Origin: 55-13 sp037190145
Lineage (GTDB): Bacteria > Armatimonadota > Fimbriimonadia > Fimbriimonadales > Fimbriimonadaceae
DNA length: 64,000 bases
Direction: 5' to 3'
Assembly (NCBI GenBank): GCA_037190145.1
Contig: JBBCJU010000006.1
Coordinates: forward strand, 388,264-452,263
Position numbers and translations under genes: made by a program. Below are positions 26,071-33,301 of the stretch, in pieces. The notes beneath the pieces are model-generated. The model was given only the letters and a program-made list of their open reading frames with translations. It was not told where the DNA came from and did not search any database. Position 1 is the first letter of the stretch; each line of letters starts with the position of its first letter.

Positions 26071-26941
26071 GAACCCTCCAAAACAGTGAGACCTGGTTTC
26101 TGAATCGCTTATACAAGCCTAGCGTGATCATACACAAGACAAGCCAAATTAGAAGCCTTAAACAAGCTCCAAGGCGATTAAACAAGAGGCATATTGCAGA
26201 GGCTAGTTTCCCACTATGAATGGCAAAGTAGAGTTCTTTTCCTCTATTATATCTGGCGACTGATTTCCAACGTCCGATACCGGTGCTAGAGGAGCCTAGC
26301 TCATGGATGAACTGTGCATCAGGTTCATATACAATCTTTCCGTGCTTGCTTAGTCTTTTGCAAAGGTCAGTGTCTTCGCAATAGAGGAAATACCGCTCAT
26401 CAAATTTCTCTACGGGGCGTACCATTAAGCAGGCCCCCATTACTTGTGGCACGACACGTACTTCCTTGAACGGTTCGACAAACCAATAGCCTAAACCAAA
26501 ATTTCGAAGTAGCAATTCCAGAAAGGTTTGTTCCTGAAAAACTTTCCATAGTGTCAGGTGGTCGGCAACGGAGAGCTGGAAACTTCCATCCAGATTTTCC
26601 AGGCGACCTCCCACCGCTACAACTTCCTTATCTCGAAACATTTGGGCCAATCTAAAAATCGCACCCGGCTTTGCGTAGCAGTCACTGTTGAGGAACAAGG
26701 CGAGTTGCCTACTCATCACATCAAGACCTTGGTTGTTAGCCGCCCCAAAACCTCGATTGTCTGCGTTAGGGATGAGTTTTACAGCTGGGAACTCTTCACT
26801 CACCATTTCTGGCGACCCATCTGTGGAAGCATTGTCGACAACGATTACTTCATGCTCCGCCTCAATACAGGTAAGGCATTGCCGCAATTTGTCTTTTGTG
26901 TTGTAGCTCACAACAATAACGCTTACCGTGGATTCAACCAT
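26021..26941 (-). CDS. Glycosyltransferase family 2 (rhamnosyltransferase-like)
   Basis: A 306-residue GT2 enzyme. VSVIVVSYNTKDKLRQCL starts the GT-A fold, VIVVDNASTDGSPE binds the nucleotide, FLNSDCY contains the metal-binding Asp, and GACLMVRP with YFLYCEDTDLCKRL is the acceptor-side motif typical of WbbL-like transferases. The C-terminus has a membrane helix (GACLRLLIWLVLCMITLG). ATG 26941 fits the family; longer in-frame starts would cross the greA start. It likely builds the glycan exported by the adjacent ABC pair. Confidence 0.88.
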   Translation of the reverse strand: MVESTVSVIVVSYNTKDKLRQCLTCIEAEHEVIVVDNASTDGSPEMVSEEFPAVKLIPNADNRGFGAANNQGLDVMSRQLALFLNSDCYAKPGAIFRLAQMFRDKEVVAVGGRLENLDGSFQLSVADHLTLWKVFQEQTFLELLLRNFGLGYWFVEPFKEVRVVPQVMGACLMVRPVEKFDERYFLYCEDTDLCKRLSKHGKIVYEPDAQFIHELGSSSTGIGRWKSVARYNRGKELYFAIHSGKLASAICLLFNRLGACLRLLIWLVLCMITLGLYKRFRNQVSLFWRVLTTPIQGPDRALRIPQ

Positions 26942-26972
26942 TCCAAAACCTGATGCTACAATACTTGTTCCC

Positions 26973-27437
26973 ATGGCAAATGAAGTTTTGGTCACGGCTG
27001 AAGGTTTAGCGAAACTCAAAGCAGAGTTGGAAGAGCTAAAAGGTCCCACCCGGATGAGGATTGCGGAGGCGATTCGCGAAGCAAAGTCTCACGGTGACTT
27101 ACGTGAAAACGCAGCCTATCACGAAGCTAAATTAAACCAGACTCGCCTTGAGTCGCGTATAGCGGAGTTGGAAAGAGCTGTTCAATCAGCAAAAGTTATC
27201 GAACGAGATAACAGTGGCGGGGCACACTTGGGTTCAAAAGTGAAGCTTCTTGATCTTGAGTTCGACGATGAGTTTTTTGTGATTCTCGTCGGTGCATTCG
27301 AGGCAGATCCATCGAAGGATCTTATTTCCATCAGCGCTCCTTTAGGAGAAGCGATCGTTGGAAAGAAGCAGGGTGATGAAATCACCGTTCAAGCTCCGAA
27401 TGGTACCAACCAGTATCGAATCTTATCGGTAGAGTAA
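26973..27437 (+). CDS. greA: Transcription elongation factor GreA
   Basis: GreA inserts a coiled coil into RNA polymerase and stimulates cleavage of backtracked transcripts. The 154-residue protein has the coiled-coil region LAKLKAELEELKGPTRMRIA, the acidic tip motif HGDLRENAAYHEAK with the catalytic acidic residues, and the C-terminal FKBP-like domain (ISAPLGEAIVGKKQGDEITV). ATG 26973 fits the family; the in-frame 26928 does not. TACAAT lies ten bases upstream. The lipoprotein gene follows after two bases. Confidence 0.96.
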   Translation: MANEVLVTAEGLAKLKAELEELKGPTRMRIAEAIREAKSHGDLRENAAYHEAKLNQTRLESRIAELERAVQSAKVIERDNSGGAHLGSKVKLLDLEFDDEFFVILVGAFEADPSKDLISISAPLGEAIVGKKQGDEITVQAPNGTNQYRILSVE

Positions 27438-27439
27438 CT

Positions 27440-28111
27440 ATGCGCTTTCCACTTCTCGCCCTTGCTGGACTCCTCGTCATCGGCTGCGCAGGAAGCGAAA
27501 AGGTGGCGACTCCTGAGAAGCCAGAGCCATCCGTTGCCCTTAAAACGCGTGTGCCTGGTCCAGCAAAGGTGGAGCCGCCAGACTTTGAAGTGCGATCCAA
27601 TCTGCGGATGATCCGAAATGGTGAGGAGTTGAGGGTGGGAGATCCCATCGATAGTGCGCTTCGAATCTTTCGCGAGGAGAAGAATGCCTACAAGATCGCA
27701 GATATGCCTCCTGGGTGGAAAGACGAATCATACACATGCCAAGGCTGGGATAACGGCACCATGGGCTTTGGAGCCATCCTCTTTGATGATAAGGTTTGCC
27801 TGGGGCTTTACCACGAGTACAAGGCGAACCAAGAACGCCTTGACGAAATTCTCAATACTTACGAGAGGTTGCATTCTGATGAAGTCAAGACCATCGTGGG
27901 TAGTCGAGTTCGTTACTGGTTTTGGGAGAATCTAGGGCATCGGCTGATGATCTGTGCGGTTCAGTCCCCTCGTGATGGGACCAATATTGCCATCGCACTG
28001 GGTGATAGCAAGGTGATGGACATCATGGGAATGAATCCGGAGAATGCCGAGAAAGATCGGGTGGTTGCGGATAAGCTCTTTCAAGAGGCCCTTCAAAAGG
28101 GACAAGAATAA
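27440..28111 (+). CDS. Putative lipoprotein of unknown function
   Basis: A 223-residue protein with a lipoprotein signal (MRFPLLALAGLLVIGC, Cys16). The mature part begins with a Pro/Glu/Lys-rich linker, then a mixed alpha/beta domain with LRVGDPIDSALRIFREEKNAYKIAD, WDNGTMGFGAILFDDKVCLG and RVRYWFWENLGHRLMICAVQ. I do not recognise the family. It starts two bases after greA and is likely co-transcribed. The non-coding segment that follows holds a probable small RNA. Confidence 0.75.
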   Translation: MRFPLLALAGLLVIGCAGSEKVATPEKPEPSVALKTRVPGPAKVEPPDFEVRSNLRMIRNGEELRVGDPIDSALRIFREEKNAYKIADMPPGWKDESYTCQGWDNGTMGFGAILFDDKVCLGLYHEYKANQERLDEILNTYERLHSDEVKTIVGSRVRYWFWENLGHRLMICAVQSPRDGTNIAIALGDSKVMDIMGMNPENAEKDRVVADKLFQEALQKGQE

Positions 28112-28149
28112 AGGTCCGATCAAATTTGCCAAAACTGGCGTACATAGAA

Positions 28150-28357
28150 TTGACTCTCACAAAGTAGGAGGTGGTGTGAAGTATGCAGTTATCCCACGAA
28201 CACCCGGAGGGTAGTCCGTTTTAGCCGTCATGCAGAGGGTGTCACTCCCCAAGTCTTATATAGGATTCAGCTTGTAACGCTCTCTTTGCGTTTGGGTCAT
28301 GAACGATGACTTTCCGGCAATCAAACAGCCGCCCGATATGGGCGGCTGTCGTTTTTT
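28150..28357 (+). ncRNA. Candidate small non-coding RNA with intrinsic terminator
   Basis: A 244-base gap between convergent genes holds a chain of inverted repeats on the + strand: ACACCC/GGGTGT (28199-28204 with 28238-28243), AACGC/GCGTT (28276-28292), GTCAT/ATGAC (28296-28310), then a perfect ten-pair terminator with a T6 tract. No gene follows on this strand, so the terminator must end an RNA made here or read-through from the lipoprotein gene. AGGAGG at 28166-28171 precedes only a 13-codon frame (ATG 28183). TAGAAT at 28145 may be a -10. It does not match tmRNA, SRP RNA or RNase P as I know them. Confidence 0.45.
28325..28357 (+). terminator. Rho-independent terminator
   Basis: ACAGCCGCCC/GGGCGGCTGT (28325-28334 with 28340-28349), a five-base loop and TTTTTT at 28352-28357. 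The U-tract direction is rightward. Confidence 0.92.
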
Positions 28358-29861
28358 AGTCCGCTAAGCCATAAATGTCAGCATACTTGCGCCGAAGTCC
28401 AGCTAGGATAGGGGCCGATTCCATAGGCCGCCCGGTGGCTCTAGTAACTAATTCTCGAGGTACATGAAGCTTAGCTTGGGAATAAACTTTGTCTTTTAGC
28501 CATGCTAGAACCTCATCAAAAGTCTCACGCTCAAGGACATCGGAGCCCAAGTCACGCTCAATGCATTCCCACATTTGGTAGCTGATGAGATTTCCCATAG
28601 AGTAAGTTGGGAAGTAGCCAATCGTTCCCCGAGACCAATGCACATCTTGAAGAACTCCTAGTGTGTTAGTCGGGGGGGTGATGCCTAAATACTCGGTGTA
28701 CTTTGCGTTCCAAGCTTCTGGGAGGTCATCAAAGGATGTCTTTCCGGAAAGCAACTCTGTCTCAAGTTCAAACCGTACGAGAATGTGAAGGTTGTAGCTC
28801 ACTTCATCCGAGCCAACTCGGATGAACCCAGGCTCCACCTTATTCATCGCTCGATACATCCCTTCCGCATCTAGCTCAATCTCTGGAAAAGTTGCTTTCA
28901 ACTCTGGCAAGAATCGGCGCCAAAAACCACGTGAGCGTCCAACAATATTTTCCCAAAGCCGAGATTGGCTCTCGTGAACTGCAAGAGAGATTCCTCCTGG
29001 CAGAGGTGTGCCTTCAAACTCTACGGGGGAGTTCTGTTCATACAGTCCATGTCCCATCTCATGTAAAGAACTGCTAACGATTCCACGAAGGTGATCGCTA
29101 GGTCTTGTAGTCATTCGAATATCGTGATGAGATAGGTGAGTGCAGAATGCATTGGTACAGATATCTAGGCGACCTGCACCAAAATCAAAGCCCACTCCTC
29201 CCACCGCATGTTCGGCGAACTTCCTGAGCTTCGGACGATCAAAATCTTTAGCGATTTGGGAGTCATCTACGGGGTTTCCGCTTTCCCGAATCTCTTTGAG
29301 AAGATTGCTAATGGGCTCCTTAATCTCATCAAACATGGTGCGTGCATCTGCATAGGTAGCACCTTCTTCAAAGAGATCAATCAGAGGATCATAAACATGG
29401 TTTTGATAGCCAATGGTCTCAGCCGTTTCGCGGGCAATGTCAAACAGTTGCTCAAGATAGGGTTTTAGCTTTGGATAGTCATTGTTCGCTTTTGCTTCCT
29501 TCCAAGCTTCATAAGCATCTGAAGAGACTTGAGCTTTTCGAACAACGAGGTCGGTAGGGAGGCTGCCCTGAGTTCTGAGTTCCCGACCGAGAACCCGTGC
29601 CGCGGCAGCGGGAGTTGAGCCAGGCTCCGACTCGTTTACGACTTCATCAACGGCACGTCTGAATTCATCGGAAGCCAACTTCGAATGACGCATTCGAAAC
29701 AAGCGAGCAACATGAGCGCTGCGTGCCTCACCGCCCTTTGCAGGCATTAGAACTTGTCGATCCCAATTCAATAGCGAGAGCGATGCATCAATTGCATCTA
29801 TGTCCCGGTATTGTTCTAGCAGTCGTCTATAAGCTGGTGTGACCTCTACCATGAAAATCAT
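28356..29861 (-). CDS. Metal-dependent carboxypeptidase, M32 (Taq) family
   Basis: M32 carboxypeptidases remove C-terminal residues using a zinc or cobalt ion. The 501-residue helical protein has the active-site motif HEMGHGLYEQN (His267, Glu268, His271), a downstream metal-ligand glutamate in the VHESQSRLWEN motif, and the conserved RVGSDEVSYNLHI and GTIGYFPTYSMGN. Start ATG 29861 has AGGG four bases upstream; ATG 29852 is also possible. Either start overlaps the start of the divergent sugar dehydrogenase gene. Confidence 0.94.
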   Translation of the reverse strand: MIFMVEVTPAYRRLLEQYRDIDAIDASLSLLNWDRQVLMPAKGGEARSAHVARLFRMRHSKLASDEFRRAVDEVVNESEPGSTPAAAARVLGRELRTQGSLPTDLVVRKAQVSSDAYEAWKEAKANNDYPKLKPYLEQLFDIARETAETIGYQNHVYDPLIDLFEEGATYADARTMFDEIKEPISNLLKEIRESGNPVDDSQIAKDFDRPKLRKFAEHAVGGVGFDFGAGRLDICTNAFCTHLSHHDIRMTTRPSDHLRGIVSSSLHEMGHGLYEQNSPVEFEGTPLPGGISLAVHESQSRLWENIVGRSRGFWRRFLPELKATFPEIELDAEGMYRAMNKVEPGFIRVGSDEVSYNLHILVRFELETELLSGKTSFDDLPEAWNAKYTEYLGITPPTNTLGVLQDVHWSRGTIGYFPTYSMGNLISYQMWECIERDLGSDVLERETFDEVLAWLKDKVYSQAKLHVPRELVTRATGRPMESAPILAGLRRKYADIYGLAD

Positions 29862-30903
29862 GAAACCCTATCTGATCCTTGGCGTGCTTGCTCCCGTCCT
29901 GTCTACTTCGTGCGGAGGAGGCAGTGGAGGGGGATCAACTCCTACCGCAGGGTTGACCGAAGAGGTGGTGGTTAGTGGACTCAGTTTTCCTACGGCCCTC
30001 AGGTTTACGCCTACTGGGGACATCATTTTTACGGAGAAGAGCACAGGCAACGTGCGGAAAATTTCCGGTGGAGTTCTGGCACCAACTCCCATTTTTTCAG
30101 CGTCCGTTGACTCAAGTGGAGAGCGTGGCTTGCTCGGATTAGCAATCGATCCAAACTATGCGACCAATCAGTTTGTCTATGTCTTCTATACAAAGTCCGG
30201 GGGTACCGAGAATACGGTTGTCCGTTTTACGGATTCACCAAGTGGACCTGATACAACGGTGATCGTCCCAAGCCTTCCTGCTGCGAGTAATCACGATGGG
30301 GGCCGATTGGAGTTTGGACCAGACGGCAAACTTTATGTGACGCTTGGTGATGTAGGCGACCCGGCTAACTCCCAATCTGATTCGACCCCCGCAGGGAAAG
30401 TCTTGCGTTTTAATTCAGACGGCACAATTCCCAGTGATAATCCGATTGCGGGAAATCCAATGTATAGCAAGGGCCATCGCAACTGCTTTGGATTGGCCAT
30501 CGATCCTAATTCTGGACAAGTATTTGTCTCGGAGAACGGCCCAAACTGTGACGATGAAGTCAATCGGGTACAAGCCGGGGAAAATTACGGTTGGAGACCC
30601 AGTCAGCCATGCGGTGATACCGATCCTGCTTATGAAGCACCTCTGGTTAGGTTCTCAGCAATCAATGCACCAACTGGCTTGGCAATAGGAACCGGTAGTT
30701 TCGCAAATAGTCTGTTGATGGGCAGTTTTAACGATGGGAGTTTGAGGCAGATTAGGCTCAACGGATTTCCAAGTGGTTCTTTGAATAGGGTAGACACGGT
30801 CTATTCCACGGGAGGCGAACCTGTGATTGATGTCACGATGGGGCCAGATGGTAATCCTTATGTCGCCACCAGTTCCCGAATTCTACGATTGGTTAGAAAC
30901 TAG
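29839..30903 (+). CDS. PQQ-dependent sugar dehydrogenase-like lipoprotein (YliI/Gdh-B type)
   Basis: A 354-residue six-bladed beta-propeller of the soluble aldose dehydrogenase family. The N-terminus is a lipoprotein signal ending STSC. Family motifs are LSFPTALRFTPTGDIIFTEKSTGNVRKI, GERGLLGLAIDPNYATNQFVYVFYT, SNHDGGRLEFGPDGKLYVTLGD (His catalytic base) and GHRNCFGLAIDP, with GENYGWR near the cofactor. GTG 29839 is preceded by TATAAG five bases upstream; ATG 29851 and 29860 are alternatives. All of these overlap the divergent M32 gene start. Confidence 0.88.
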   Translation: MTSTMKIMKPYLILGVLAPVLSTSCGGGSGGGSTPTAGLTEEVVVSGLSFPTALRFTPTGDIIFTEKSTGNVRKISGGVLAPTPIFSASVDSSGERGLLGLAIDPNYATNQFVYVFYTKSGGTENTVVRFTDSPSGPDTTVIVPSLPAASNHDGGRLEFGPDGKLYVTLGDVGDPANSQSDSTPAGKVLRFNSDGTIPSDNPIAGNPMYSKGHRNCFGLAIDPNSGQVFVSENGPNCDDEVNRVQAGENYGWRPSQPCGDTDPAYEAPLVRFSAINAPTGLAIGTGSFANSLLMGSFNDGSLRQIRLNGFPSGSLNRVDTVYSTGGEPVIDVTMGPDGNPYVATSSRILRLVRN

Positions 30904-30988
30904 CACCTAGTATGGGGTTGGTTTTTCTGGGACTCTAGAGGATACGGCCTGTCGGTACGGATGTATATCTAGTGTGTGGGAGCTAACT

Positions 30989-31270
30989 GTGCCTAGATGG
31001 TTGATGGTTTCAGGAATCATTTCCATCCTCTTGCCTTGGTTTTTACACTTCCTGGATAGTTTCTTCCAACCGTTACCTGGGGTCCAGCAATTCTATATCG
31101 TTACTTACCTAGGGGGATTGGTCTTTGCGATCGTCGCGATTTTTGCTCCGATGGCTTTGCTATCGAAGGCCCAAACAAAGGCGGAACAAGGTGAGCTTGT
31201 TTTGGCAATGGTGAGTGGAATGGCTGGTATTACATCCGCATTCCTTGTCCTCGGTTTCGCGATGATGTAA
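30989..31270 (+). CDS. Small three-helix membrane protein, unknown function
   Basis: A 93-residue protein with three predicted membrane helices (LMVSGIISILLPWFLHFL, FYIVTYLGGLVFAIVAIFAP and LVLAMVSGMAGITSAFLVLG). GTG 30989 is chosen because GGGAG lies six bases before it; the in-frame GTG at 30974 would include that site in the coding region. No family is recognised. Confidence 0.6.
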   Translation: MPRWLMVSGIISILLPWFLHFLDSFFQPLPGVQQFYIVTYLGGLVFAIVAIFAPMALLSKAQTKAEQGELVLAMVSGMAGITSAFLVLGFAMM

Positions 31271-31275
31271 TACAA

Positions 31276-31300
31276 CCTCCTGATCCTGAAGACCAGGAGG
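31276..31300. terminator. Hairpin between convergent genes
   Basis: CCTCCTG/CAGGAGG (31276-31282 with 31294-31300) forms a seven-pair stem between the small membrane protein and the aldo-keto reductase stop. T-tracts on either side are weak, so termination is only likely. Confidence 0.5.
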
Positions 31301-31310
31301 GAAGTTGATT

Positions 31311-32339
31311 TTAGACGGGACGGGGATTTCGGCTAAACCCATCTTGGTGCCAATAAGGGTAAGCAAGGGGGGTGGTACTTGCTTCATCCAACTTTTTGAT
31401 TTGGTCTGGAGTGAGACTCCAACCAACTGCGCCAAGGTTTTGACGAAGCTGTTCTTCATTTCGAGCGCCAACAATGACAGAACTCACGGTTGGACGTTGG
31501 AGAAGCCAGTTGAGTGCAATCTGAGGGATGGTCTTACCTGTCTCGGCTGACACCTCATCAAGAGCATCTACAACCTTGTAAAGGTATTCCTCTGGAACCT
31601 GCGGTCCTCCCTCCACGGTGGTTGGATTCTGTAAGCGACTGTTCTCAGGAATGGGTTGTCCTCGGCGAATTTTGCCCGTCAAACGTCCCCAACCAAGAGG
31701 GCTCCACACGACCGTACCAACTTTCTGATCAAGAGCAAGTGGCATGAGCTCCCACTCATAATCGCGACCCACCAGCGAATAATAAGCTTGATGAGCTACG
31801 TAGCGAGGCAGGTTGTACTTCTCTGAAATCGAAAGAGATTTCATCAGGTGCCAGCCAGAAAAATTGGATACTCCAACATAGCGAATCTTGCCCGCTCGAA
31901 CAAAGTCTTGAAGGGTGTTCAGGGTCTCTTCGGCGGGGGTTTGGGCATCAAATCCGTGAAGTTGATAGAGATCGATGTAGTCCGTTCCTAGTCGCTTCAA
32001 ACTGCCATTAATCGCATTTGTGAGATGTTGTCGAGATGAGCCAACATCATTCGGCCTTTCTCCAAACGTAAACGTCCCTTTGGTGGAAATCAGGACTTTA
32101 TCTCGCTTGCCTTTAATGGCTTGTCCGAGTATCTCCTCTGCTACGCCGCCAGAGTAGACATCGGCACTATCAAACATGTTCAAGCCTGCATCCAATGAGA
32201 TATCGACAAGTCTTGTTGCTTCCTCAATATCTGAGGAACCGAAGCCCTTAAAGAAGTCCCCCTTACCTCCAAACGTTCCAGTTCCGAGCGTCAAAACGGG
32301 GACCTTGAGTCCCGAGTTACCTAGTAGTCTGTGTTCCAT
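31311..32339 (-). CDS. Aldo/keto reductase
   Basis: A 342-residue NADPH-dependent reductase of the AKR TIM-barrel superfamily. Visible features: LGTGTFGGKG near the start, FDSADVYSGGVAEEILG with catalytic Asp and Tyr, LISTKG with the Lys, IDLYQLHGFD, YVGVSNFSGW, and the cofactor-binding VIVGARNEEQLRQNL. It resembles the YhdN/Tas branch that reduces aldehydes; the natural substrate is unknown. A 22-bp palindrome covers the predicted -35 region, so it is probably under a dedicated repressor or activator. Confidence 0.92.
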   Translation of the reverse strand: MEHRLLGNSGLKVPVLTLGTGTFGGKGDFFKGFGSSDIEEATRLVDISLDAGLNMFDSADVYSGGVAEEILGQAIKGKRDKVLISTKGTFTFGERPNDVGSSRQHLTNAINGSLKRLGTDYIDLYQLHGFDAQTPAEETLNTLQDFVRAGKIRYVGVSNFSGWHLMKSLSISEKYNLPRYVAHQAYYSLVGRDYEWELMPLALDQKVGTVVWSPLGWGRLTGKIRRGQPIPENSRLQNPTTVEGGPQVPEEYLYKVVDALDEVSAETGKTIPQIALNWLLQRPTVSSVIVGARNEEQLRQNLGAVGWSLTPDQIKKLDEASTTPLAYPYWHQDGFSRNPRPV

Positions 32340-32352
32340 AGCGTATATCGCG

Positions 32353-32398
32353 ATTTTACGCGAAGCTGTTGAAAGTTTGTTCGAGAATTTTCGAACAA
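32353..32398 (-). promoter_or_regulatory. Promoter and palindromic operator of the aldo/keto reductase gene
   Basis: On the minus strand TAAAAT (32358-32353) is a good -10. Seventeen bases upstream, the -35 position falls inside a near-perfect palindrome at 32377-32398 with arms TTGTTCGA and TCGAACAA around GAATTT. Only one pair in 22 bp breaks the symmetry. Position over -35 is typical of a repressor site. Confidence 0.6.
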
Positions 32399-32489
32399 TA
32401 GGGCTTCTTAGAAACTATTCACGAGGCACAGGAACGATCCTAACTGCTTGAAAACTTGCCGGCCTATGGTGAAGTAGGACCAGGCATGT

Positions 32490-32783
32490 CTAGCTCACCA
32501 AAGCTCCCCATAAAATGCTCAACGCCCAAAGGATTCCAATCAACACCGTGATGATAAGAAGGGCTACCCGCTGATGTCGCCGAGGAACCTTCCGACCTTC
32601 GGAAAAACGGGCCAAGCCTTTTCTTAAGGTTTGCGTTTCGATAGATGTCACGCGGTCCCTAATCTCCGCCAGAATCCTTTTCTGGTCTATATGGGGGATG
32701 TCGAGCCCAGCATGACCTTCTTTTTCCCAAACCAGCTGCATGGCTATAGCTTCTTCCGGACTCATGTCTAGCGGAGTAGCCAT
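32490..32783 (-). CDS. Unknown small protein with C-terminal membrane anchor
   Basis: A 97-residue protein with a charged helical N-terminal part and one C-terminal membrane helix (VALLIITVLIGILWALSILWGAL). No family is recognised. It is transcribed away from the BlaI/M56 pair and its start is about 85 bases from the BlaI operators, so it could be co-controlled; this is inference. Confidence 0.55.
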   Translation of the reverse strand: MATPLDMSPEEAIAMQLVWEKEGHAGLDIPHIDQKRILAEIRDRVTSIETQTLRKGLARFSEGRKVPRRHQRVALLIITVLIGILWALSILWGALVS

Positions 32784-32867
32784 GCTGTTAGGACGTTGCT
32801 TATTAACCCAGAGGTTGCGGCAAACAACCTCGAAATGCCTAATTTTGGGAACTTGAGCGAAAAAAAC

Positions 32868-32911
32868 TTGGTAATACCTACAACTGTTGGTATAGTGCCT
32901 ACACTTGTGGG
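32868..32911 (+). promoter_or_regulatory. Promoter with two BlaI-type operator dyads
   Basis: TTGGTA (32868-32873), a 17-base spacer and TATAGT (32891-32896) form a clear promoter. Two dyads of the form CCnACAnnTGTnGG cover it: 32877-32890 (within TACCTACA...TGTTGGTA) and 32898-32911. Their centres are 21 bp apart, two helical turns, as expected for two BlaI dimers on one face. The core TACA..TGT matches BlaI/MecI/CopY operators. Confidence 0.78.
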
Positions 32912-32917
32912 TTAAAG

Positions 32918-33301
32918 ATGGAAGAATTGCCAGCCTTATCAGAAAATCAGTTAGAGATCATGGACTCCATATGGCAACGAAGGGAGGCTACTTTGGGAGA
33001 TATCTGGGGAGATTTATCTTCTAAACGACCGGTTGCGAAAAACACGATCCAAACCTTATTGACGCGTTTGGTTGAAAAAGGCTGGCTTCAAACAAGGTCA
33101 GAGGGCAAAGCTTTTCACTATTCCGCAACGCGCCAAAGAGATGTAACCCTTTCGGGAGTTGTACATAAACTGGTTGATACCGCCTTTAAGGGGTCCACTG
33201 AAAGCTTGATGATGGCGCTTTTGGAAGGTCGGGGTTTAAGCAAAAACGAGGCAGATCGGATTCGTGAGCTTATTGAGGAAGCGGAGGCAGGAAGCCGATG
33301 A
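32918..33301 (+). CDS. BlaI/MecI/CopY-family transcriptional repressor
   Basis: A 127-residue repressor with an N-terminal winged helix (LSENQLEIMDSIWQR, GDIWGDLSSKRPVAKNTIQTLLTRLVEKGWLQTRSEGKAFHYSA) and a C-terminal dimerisation helix. Family members are cleaved after a sensor protease (BlaR1/MecR1) is activated. Here the stop overlaps the start of an M56 protease gene, the usual operon partner. The two dyads over its own promoter predict autorepression. Confidence 0.93.
   Translation: MEELPALSENQLEIMDSIWQRREATLGDIWGDLSSKRPVAKNTIQTLLTRLVEKGWLQTRSEGKAFHYSATRQRDVTLSGVVHKLVDTAFKGSTESLMMALLEGRGLSKNEADRIRELIEEAEAGSR

Noticed and set aside
28150..28357. 6S RNA, tmRNA, SRP RNA or RNase P RNA identity for the small RNA
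   Set aside because: None of the conserved sequence blocks of these RNAs was found, and the size and layout do not fit.
28348..28365. Shared 17-base string GTCGTTTTTAGTCCGCT-like at about 28348 and about 59539
   Set aside because: The copies differ by one T, lie in unrelated contexts, and such a match is plausible by chance in a window of this size.
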